Part shown: positions 57,301 through 64,000 of the stretch, piece after piece
Position numbering within the stretch: position 1 is the stretch's first letter
Layout: every line of letters starts with the position of its first letter
Assembly: GCA_963931925.1 (NCBI GenBank)
Contig: OZ007580.1
Span: forward strand, 9,301,001 to 9,365,000
Direction: 5' to 3'
DNA: 64,000 bases
Source of the DNA: Onchidella celtica
Lineage: Eukaryota > Mollusca > Gastropoda > Systellommatophora > Onchidiidae
Translations under genes and position numbers: made by a program
The notes under the pieces: model-generated
Database searches by the model: none
The model's input: only the letters and a program-made list of their open reading frames with translations
Told to the model about the DNA's origin: nothing

Positions 57301-58936
57301 ATCCCTCTGGCACGTCGCACACATCCACATTAATTTTGAACTAAAGAAATGGAGAAAGCCTTCGCCTAAAAAAAAATTTGAAAGCTATCTAATCAGTTGG
57401 GTCAGGATTTGCATCCGTGTACGTAGACTTTTTCTGTTAGCTGAGGTTGCCCAGCAGTGGAGTTATTCCTGTATTGAAATCATTTCAAGACGAACCTGGA
57501 TTATGTTGTTTATGATAAAAGTTATCATTGTTGTGTTTTTGGATGTCAAAGTTTTCTCTTTGAGAGCTCCGAGTCAAAGGCGGGGAAATAAATACCCATT
57601 GATATACACTCATGGCGACACTCATGACCTGATGTAATTGTCAGTTCTCTGAGGTAATCATGGTGATTTATCTTTTGTTTTCTTTAAGGTGGTCTTATTC
57701 TCAGGTGTTCCACATTCGTTGCAAAACTTAATTAGGTGTCAGTCCTTCTTGGTTTCCCCTATTCTACCCTTTCCTTGTGGTGGGTGTGTGCGAGGAGAAA
57801 GCTGGAAGTGATGCTGTGAACCTGTTTGAAGAGAGGTGATCTGTGCAGTGTTGTTTGTGTTGCACCTGCCTTTTTTTACTCTCGCTTTCCATGTTTCGGG
57901 TGAGAAATTTCACACCTGGTCAGGTGGAGTTACCTCCCGCGCCGCAGGGTAATGCCGCTCTCGCTTGATGTTCTCAGGTAAAGAGAGAGAGAGAGAAGCG
58001 GGCCTGAAAGGAATGAAAGAAAGATTGAACTGTGCGAGAGCTAAGGATAAGGGAAGATAAGAGCTGACATTGAGTAAAAAGAGCGAAAAGGTAGACAGTT
58101 CAGCCGATATGTTCTTTTCTTTGATATAAATACACTCTGTTCGGAGGATGCGATTCTTGAATGCGAGGAATTAGTGGTTCGTGTATAAGAAAACGTATTT
58201 ATGAAAGATACTGTTAGTATTTCGAGCAAAACAGTAGAGAAACCACTTATTGGCCCTTCACAGATGTTGCTGATGTCGACCGAAATTTCCCAAATGTTTC
58301 TGGGATGAACATAACTTACAGCATGTTTTATGTTATTTTCAATGAAAACAATAGGCCTAGGGTCAGACGAAAAACAACAACAGATTTTTCATCGAAATAG
58401 ACTGCTTGCCGGGTCTGAGGAAAATGTGGTATGTCAATTTGTATTCATCTTTCGAAGCAGTGTGGCATCTTCCTACTTTACTAGCTGAATTGCGTCTTCC
58501 GCAGGCGCTTAAATGTGAAAAAAAAAAAAAATCACCACTCCCTGCCTCATCTCTTTCTACGATTAACTAATCCCATCTGCCCTTCCTGTTGTTCATACCC
58601 AATGCTGGCATGCCTGCTCCCCTATATATATTTTTTTTTCGTCACTAAGGAACTTAACTGGCACAAGGAAATACCAAGACGTATAAAGCAACCAAGTATG
58701 TACGTACGGATGTTGGCGTAAACCTATCTTTATGTGCTTGCCTTTTTTGTGAAGATGAGTTACCCACACTTCACAGTCATGAGTCAAAACCTGGTTACTT
58801 TGAGCCAGTCAGGCACAGTGAGCTTGATTCTTTGAGGCAGCTGGCAAAGTAGTTTTACTTGTCTCGTTCAAACATTCATTCTATGCTTGATGTGTGATAA
58901 CTGTCTTTTTTTTTTGTTTTTGTTTTATTTCACACA
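57301..58936. other. Non-coding spacer
   Basis: Short (GA)n at 57980-57997 and poly(A) at 58517-58530. No gene is recognised; frames up to 142 codons near 57209-57637 lack motifs. Confidence 0.5.
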
Positions 58937-59190
58937 AAGGCTCCCATCAGACCAAGGGGGATTGCATGCCGCGGTTTAAAAACACATTATATACAGTTCG
59001 GCTATTGGCGCACTGAGTCAAGCCTGCGCTGCATCGATTTTGGCTCAGACTCTTATCTGCCTTCGAATCAACTCGCGAAACCAGGCTTGTTTCAGTTTGA
59101 ACAGTGGGCGAGGCCCCGTTTAATTCCCTAGTGCACAAAAACCGAGGCAAAATAGACTGGAGCCACTGCGTTTTGGGCCTGGTGGCATCT
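58937..59190. mobile_element. Palindromic MITE family P, copy 3
   Basis: It has TTGGCGCACTGAGTCAAGCC near its left arm, then CCAGGCTTGTTTCAG, AGTGGGCGAGGCCCCGTTTA and CTAGTGCACAAAAACCGAGG. The block order matches copy 2 at 38.81 kb. The outer ends (GGCTCCCATCAGACCAAGG; inverse of GGGCCTGGTGGCATC) are diverged and TTAA flanks are not preserved. Confidence 0.7.
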
Positions 59191-59361
59191 ATCAGAGGAG
59201 GGCGAGGCATGAACTCACGTCAGTCCTGGCGCGGTCTGTGCATTCTTTGAGCCGTGCGTGAACTGCTATGGCGTGTATTCTTGTACCTCTGAAAAAAGGC
59301 CAAAGGGAATAACTGTTGGTCAGTGCCGAATCGACTTTAGATTGGGCTCGACCCTTTAGAA

Positions 59362-59600
59362 CAGTGGATCTTAATCATAAATTTTACTCATACTTGAGGG
59401 GAAGGGGAGGGGGGGGGGGAGTAACGGCAAAGCACGGGTCATGTTTGGAGTAGGGAATGAAAAAAATAATAGAATATTAAAAATTAAAGGCTGGATGAAT
59501 TGATGAATGGCTTTGTATAACAGGGTGGGGATCACCGGGAAATGAAAAAAAAAACAACATGTGAACTTTGGGTGCCGCAGTGAACGTTGGGGAACGATTG
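59362..59600. mobile_element. Possible degenerate hAT-like MITE
   Basis: CAGTGGATCTTAATC on the left and, inverted, CAATCGTTCCCCAACG on the right resemble hAT-type TIRs (CAGTGGTTCTTAACC type). The interior is AT-rich with a G tract near 59409-59420. No matching 8-bp duplication was found, so this is tentative. Confidence 0.35.
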
Positions 59601-61270
59601 TATCAAAGATTCTTACACGTGGAGGAAGGTGCCATTTTCATGATGAATAGTTCTGAATGTATTCAGCCCTAAAATGAAAAATGACTCAACTTCAAAGCGA
59701 ATCATAGGAAATGTACGATTGATCTTGATGTATGATATCTTTGGTGCTATCATGGTTGACAGGATAGTTCAGTGGTCAATAATTTGTAGGGCAGTGATAG
59801 ATCGTGCTGCGAGCAAGTTCAGAATTTGATTGAATACAACAGTCAGAGTCTTCCAGCATTGTGTTCTAGAAGAGTAAACGAATAGTGAGAGAGAATGAGA
59901 TATGGTGATGACGGGGATGATAAAGTAAATGAATATATGTATTTTTCGGAATATTAACCATTTAGTGAAAACACACACACACACACACGCACAGACTTCG
60001 TCATGTATGTTATTTGTTGTTGTTGTTGCCATACTCGCCGTATGTGCAAGCATTGGGTTCCCGCTGTCAACGAAACCCACATATAATTTGTCGAAGGAAA
60101 CAGCCAACTGAAACAAAATGAGCTTCGCTTCTCTCTCTCTCTCTGTGTAATTCGGAGAACATGCGCGGATGTCTCGAGGAGTTTGTTTTGGTAATACATG
60201 TAGTAACTGTTGTGCTTTGTGTCAAGATCCAGTGTACAGTGTGTCTCCTCCCCATAACGAAAACGGCAGCAGAATGTACTCCCCGGGTATTTGCACAGTG
60301 TTTGCTGCTGGCGTGAAAGGTACGCACTAGGAAGTGCTAGGCTTCAAATTTTCCGCAAGATTATCCACACAGAAAGTCAACCACTGACAAAAGGCAAGAC
60401 ATCGATTTAACCCAAGCGAAACGTCCACTCCAAGGACGAAGTCATCATTCTGTATTCAACACATAAGTGCATCCCTCAAACATTCCATTAGTTGGCCTTT
60501 CTTATGGAAGTTTAAAAATAACCCACGTGGCGCTTTGTCAACAGTGTTGACAACGTAATGTAAATTTGTATTTGTAGCGTTAATGGATATGGGAAACTGG
60601 ATTTAGTGAATCTGTGACTTGACTCCCGATTCAATCGAATAGGTGCACGGGAAACGCTCTGTGACACGCTCTGTTCGGGTTTTGTTCTCTCTGTTGTTTC
60701 TTTCCGACCTTCATTCACACCGGTGGAGAATACTGTAGCCTACGCTCTTCCACTGAGGGGAACTTGACCTCAGGATGTCAGCAATGTCCGTGGGCCTGAA
60801 CCCGAGATGCCTTCAGCTTTAGACTGCCGGAGAGCCCACTTAGCCTGGTAATGCAAAATCGTCTCCCGTGTGTTTCTGGATAAAAACTGAGGAGGTGAAA
60901 AAAGTATGACGGGGCGAATGACTTTTTTTCCCTCTTTGCACGACAGTGTTGTAGGGGTATCGGCAGATTTTCATATTATTATTATGGTGCGTAATTTACA
61001 ATATTCAGACGCGTTCTTTTGTCTTTCGTTTTATACATACGCTACGCCAAAGTTGTTATTTTATTTCATATCGTCTCTTGCTGCTTTATCGTATTATATG
61101 AATTTTTAAAATGTATTTTAACTTCCTAGGCCCATGAAGGCTATTTATAAAACATTGTACATCAGATTACTGCATCCTGGGGTATGGAATGTAGATGACA
61201 TTCTTCTGTAAGCTAACAGTAGATTGGTTAGATTATTCAAATGTTGATGTTTGAGGGAGAGGCGGTAAAG
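59601..61270. other. Non-coding stretch
   Basis: (AC)n at 59970-59990, a GTT patch at 60015-60030 and (CT)n at 60130-60145. No gene is recognised. Confidence 0.5.
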
Positions 61271-61880
61271 GTTAATAGAATAATAAACCGCGACAACGCA
61301 AGCTATCGCTTTTATCAGTCTTGGGGGGGATGTACTGAATACCTTTTCGGCTTGAATATTCGATGAACCAACTAACTAGTCAAAATTATTACTATTGCTG
61401 TATGTGGGGTTTTGTGGATGAGGGGATGGAAGTTAATAGATCGATAAACCGCAAATATAATATAAACAGTCTCTGTTATCAGTTCTAGGGATCTAGTGAA
61501 TACTGAACAGCATGAACATTCGATGGGCCGACTCGTGGAAAGTATTACTATCTTATGTAAGGGGGGGGGGGTGTATAGAATGATAAGCCGTATCAATATA
61601 AACAATCGCTGCCATCAACTCTGGAGGAGGTCGGCTGAATACTATATGATACATAAACGTTTGACGAATCAACTGGCTGATGAAATTATTCTTGGACGGA
61701 ATGTATTTTGGGGGGGATGGGTGGGTGGTATAGGGTGGGGATGGTGGTTAATAGAAAGGTAAACTGCATCAATATAAACAATCTCGAGTATCATTTCTGA
61801 GGGAGATCTACTGAATACAAGACATTAAGTTAGCATTCGATGAACCAACTGACTGGCCAAAGACTGCCGATAAGATTCTT
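61271..61880 (+). repeat. Satellite-like tandem array, four units of about 140-175 bp
   Basis: Units start near 61271, 61431, 61572 and 61747. Each has a TTAATAGAANNATAAACCGC start, then ATATAAACAATC, a TATCAGTTCT/GAGG block, a CTGAATAC block, and CATTCGATGAACCAACTGAC. Unit length varies (about 161, 141, 175) through indels at G-rich junctions (for example poly(G) at 61560-61570). Divergence of perhaps 20-25 percent makes the array old. No frame runs through it. Confidence 0.88.
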
Positions 61881-62783
61881 TGCTCATCTCTCAGACGAGA
61901 AAGAAGAGGAGACGCGGGCTGATGGAAGGACGGTCCATAGATAAAGTTAACGCTTGAAAACGACAGAGAAAGAATGTGTCAGTAGATCGCTACTTTATTT
62001 AAACCGTCTCAGTCTTGGTTGAAGTCTAATTTTGGACCAGTCAGTTCAGGGGATCCAAATTAAAGAGTGTCTCTCTCTTCCCCCCCCCCCCCCGCTTCCT
62101 CCCCAAAACTCTCAGTCGGTATAGATCTAGGGGTAGTTTGGGAGAGATACTGAATTCTGGGGGGTGGAGGGTTTGGCACTGGAAGCCTTTCAGTTTCCCA
62201 GGGCAATCTCCATCACTCCTCTGTCAGGAGTAGTAACATGGGAGTTGGAGCAGGGAGGTATGAACGTTCTGAAAGAGAAAATGGGAAGGGGAGAGATGTG
62301 GCTTGAGATGGCTGTAATCTGGATCGATAAGATTTAGAAGGGAGAGATAGAAAGAAAACCGAAGTGTTGAGAGTTGATAATTCAAAAGTAATTGATGGTG
62401 CGATGGCTTTCACACACCACAGGTTGTACGGTGCCCCAGCGAACTGGTGGAAAAACTACAAGTTACAGTACTCTTAGTGCTGTATTTGAAATCAGGACCA
62501 AGATTTTAATGGTGGTATCATGTGACGTACTCTACTACAGCTGATTCATACCATAGAGCAGTCGGTAATAATTGGAAACACTGGCTTGTAATAGATTAAT
62601 GTATTTTTCATGCTTTGTATTACATTCTCATAATTATGTTGTATGAGTTCGCCCCTGTCACGAACTGAGCAGTTTGTAGCTGCACTGGGGGGCAATTGGT
62701 TCTAAATAATAAGTTTCATAGATCTGTGCTGGTAGTCAGAAGTCAGGATATGGCGATGTAATAGATTTACTAGCCGGGCTCAG
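61881..62783. other. Non-coding spacer
   Basis: A 15-base poly(C) at 62079-62093. No gene is recognised. Confidence 0.5.
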
Positions 62784-62809
62784 ACTCTCTCTCTCTCTTT
62801 CTCTCTCTT

Positions 62810-62844
<35 letters not shown>

Positions 62845-63000
62845 ATCTCTTTCTGTCTTTGTCCTTCTCTCTTTTTCTTTCTCTACCTTTCTCTCCTTTT
62901 CCCTCTCTTTCTCCCCCCTTTTCTCTTTCTGTCTCGCTCTCGCTTTTCCTCTTTCTGTTTCTCTTTCTCCCTCTCCCTCCCTTTCTTCTCCTTTTCTCTC

Positions 63001-63037
<37 letters not shown>

Positions 63038-63070
63038 CTACCTCTATCTCTCTCTCTCTCTCTCTCTCCC
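62784..63070. repeat. CT-rich microsatellite block
   Basis: Impure (CT)n, (CTTT)n and (CCCT)n with pure (CT)n at 63003-63034 and 63048-63068. The Ser/Leu/Pro frame over it is an artefact. Confidence 0.97.
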
Positions 63071-63398
63071 AGCTTATTGAGTTATTTTAAATGTAAGAGA
63101 AAACTCCAGGTACAGATCAGAAGGAAAATGCAATAATACCTAAAAAAAAAAAGGAAGAAGGACTGCGAAAAAACTTTATCATTTATTTGCTAACCACATT
63201 AATCATGGGGGGAAAATGTGTAACAAATGGTTTCGTATTCTAACTGTGCGCGTGAGTGGCACGCCTAAATGACTGACATTAACCTATTTCTGTATATATT
63301 AATATCAGTGACGCGAGTATTATTGACGTTGTGGTTTCAGCACGAGGATGTGCAAAGTTCTATGTCTAGACTAAGATAAAAAGTCAAAACGGAGGAAT
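63071..63398. other. Non-coding spacer
   Basis: A-rich run at 63142-63155. Nothing else recognised. Confidence 0.5.
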
Positions 63399-63714
63399 GT
63401 TGTTACAAGTACATGGTCATACGTCCCCCAAATTTTTTGCGCTGGGGGTACGTATTTTAAAGCCTTTTTGTGACTCCAGAGCTAGAGAGCTCCTCCCGAA
63501 ATACTCCTAACAACGGCCTCGAGTAATAAAATTGTGATTAAATTATTCTTTCAGTTTTTTGTTTTGGTTTTTTTGGTTGACAGGATACGGGGTAGGGTTA
63601 GGGATTCGATCAGATTTAGGGCTGAGGATAAGGACGGGGTTAGGGATAGGTAGGCATACGTACCCTCCCGTAGCGCAAAACGGTTGGAGTGCATACGTAC
63701 TTATAAAAAACAGC
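63399..63714. mobile_element. MITE family T, copy 2, with telomere-like interior motif
   Basis: Left end CATACGTCCCCCAAATTTTT, then TTGCGCTGGGGGTACGTA; right end GGTACGTATGCC-type inverse with GTAGCGCAAAACGGTTGGAG and TGCATACGTAC. The arms pair over about 40 bp. The interior has GGGTAGGGTTAGGGATTCGA and GGGGTTAGGGATAGG, shared with the 56.3-kb copy. About 315 bp, no coding frame. Confidence 0.87.
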
Positions 63715-64000
63715 TAAAACGAAGATAGTTCGAGCTGTAGCGGCGTGGAACGTCAGTTAGTAGCAGTAAGATATGTGTGAGAACCAGCAGCTTGTTTTAG
63801 CGATTTCTTCAACCAGTGAAAACTTCACACGTGCGATAAGTACTGCAGTGTGTATTTTCTGCATATTACGCAGATGGTATTGTCCTGTGGAACGTTTACG
63901 ATGAAAGACGTGTTGACTTTGTGAAATTTTTTTCCTGGTTTTGAACAAAGACCTGAGGTGTCTTTCGTCTTCGACACATAAGAAGTGTTCAGAGAAAAAG
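63715..64000. other. Non-coding end of window
   Basis: No gene or repeat recognised in the last 286 bases. Confidence 0.5.

Noticed and set aside
1-64000. CRISPR array, bacterial operon, phage or integron reading of the repeats
   Set aside because: Tandem units lack unique spacers, there are no cas, integrase or ribosome-binding-site-led genes, and SINE/LTR/MITE signatures are eukaryotic.

Overview
This 64 kb window looks like nuclear DNA from an invertebrate animal, most plausibly a mollusc and perhaps a gastropod. The evidence is the texture of the sequence. There are no operons and no long uninterrupted open reading frames. Microsatellites and poly(G)/poly(C) tracts are abundant. The repeats include a tRNA-derived SINE family with long target-site duplications, hAT-like MITEs, palindromic MITEs, a solo LTR and decayed transposon coding fragments. 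The species assignment is inference; no gene here allows identification.

I find no intact protein-coding gene, tRNA, rRNA or other recognisable RNA gene. The longest open frames (about 180-196 codons) are close to what chance gives in 64 kb, match no family I recognise, or come from simple repeats. The window is best read as intergenic or intronic DNA, and I cannot tell which. A few short exons could escape notice.

Layout. 1-5.7 kb: non-coding DNA with a SINE (3.1-3.5 kb, perfect 13-bp target duplication) and pyrimidine-rich DNA. 6.8-7.4 kb: CT and GA simple repeats. 7.4-18.7 kb: mostly unique DNA with one palindromic MITE (13.3 kb), one dispersed repeat (15.1 kb) and a compound microsatellite (17.2 kb). 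18.8-20.5 kb: a 33-39 bp tandem array split by a 1,154-bp solo LTR with a 5-bp target duplication. 21.3-28.6 kb: the densest repeat zone, with a TIR element, a decayed SINE, a hAT MITE nested in an older repeat, a 40-bp-TIR element containing a tandem duplication, a 55-bp minisatellite and a possible Penelope-like remnant. 31-36 kb: a foldback element, a deletion derivative carrying a THAP zinc-finger start, CT repeats, one arm of an inverted dispersed repeat and a second SINE with a 17-bp duplication. 36.8-42.7 kb: a perfect 30-bp palindrome, a TTAA-flanked MITE, a 7 x 39 bp minisatellite, a second hAT MITE and the other arm of the inverted repeat. 46-50 kb: two more SINE copies and a long CT tract with an internal 96-bp duplication. 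56-64 kb: a two-copy MITE with telomere-like motifs, the 3' coding tail of a LINE, a third palindromic MITE, a four-unit satellite-like array and CT repeats.

No genes act together here. What the window records is a history of transposition: nesting order, target duplications and tandem amplification inside older elements. The most informative objects are the solo LTR inside the 35-bp array, the nested hAT MITE at 25.5 kb, the five-fold 21-bp amplification inside its relative at 41.2 kb, and the TIR element at 26.7 kb.
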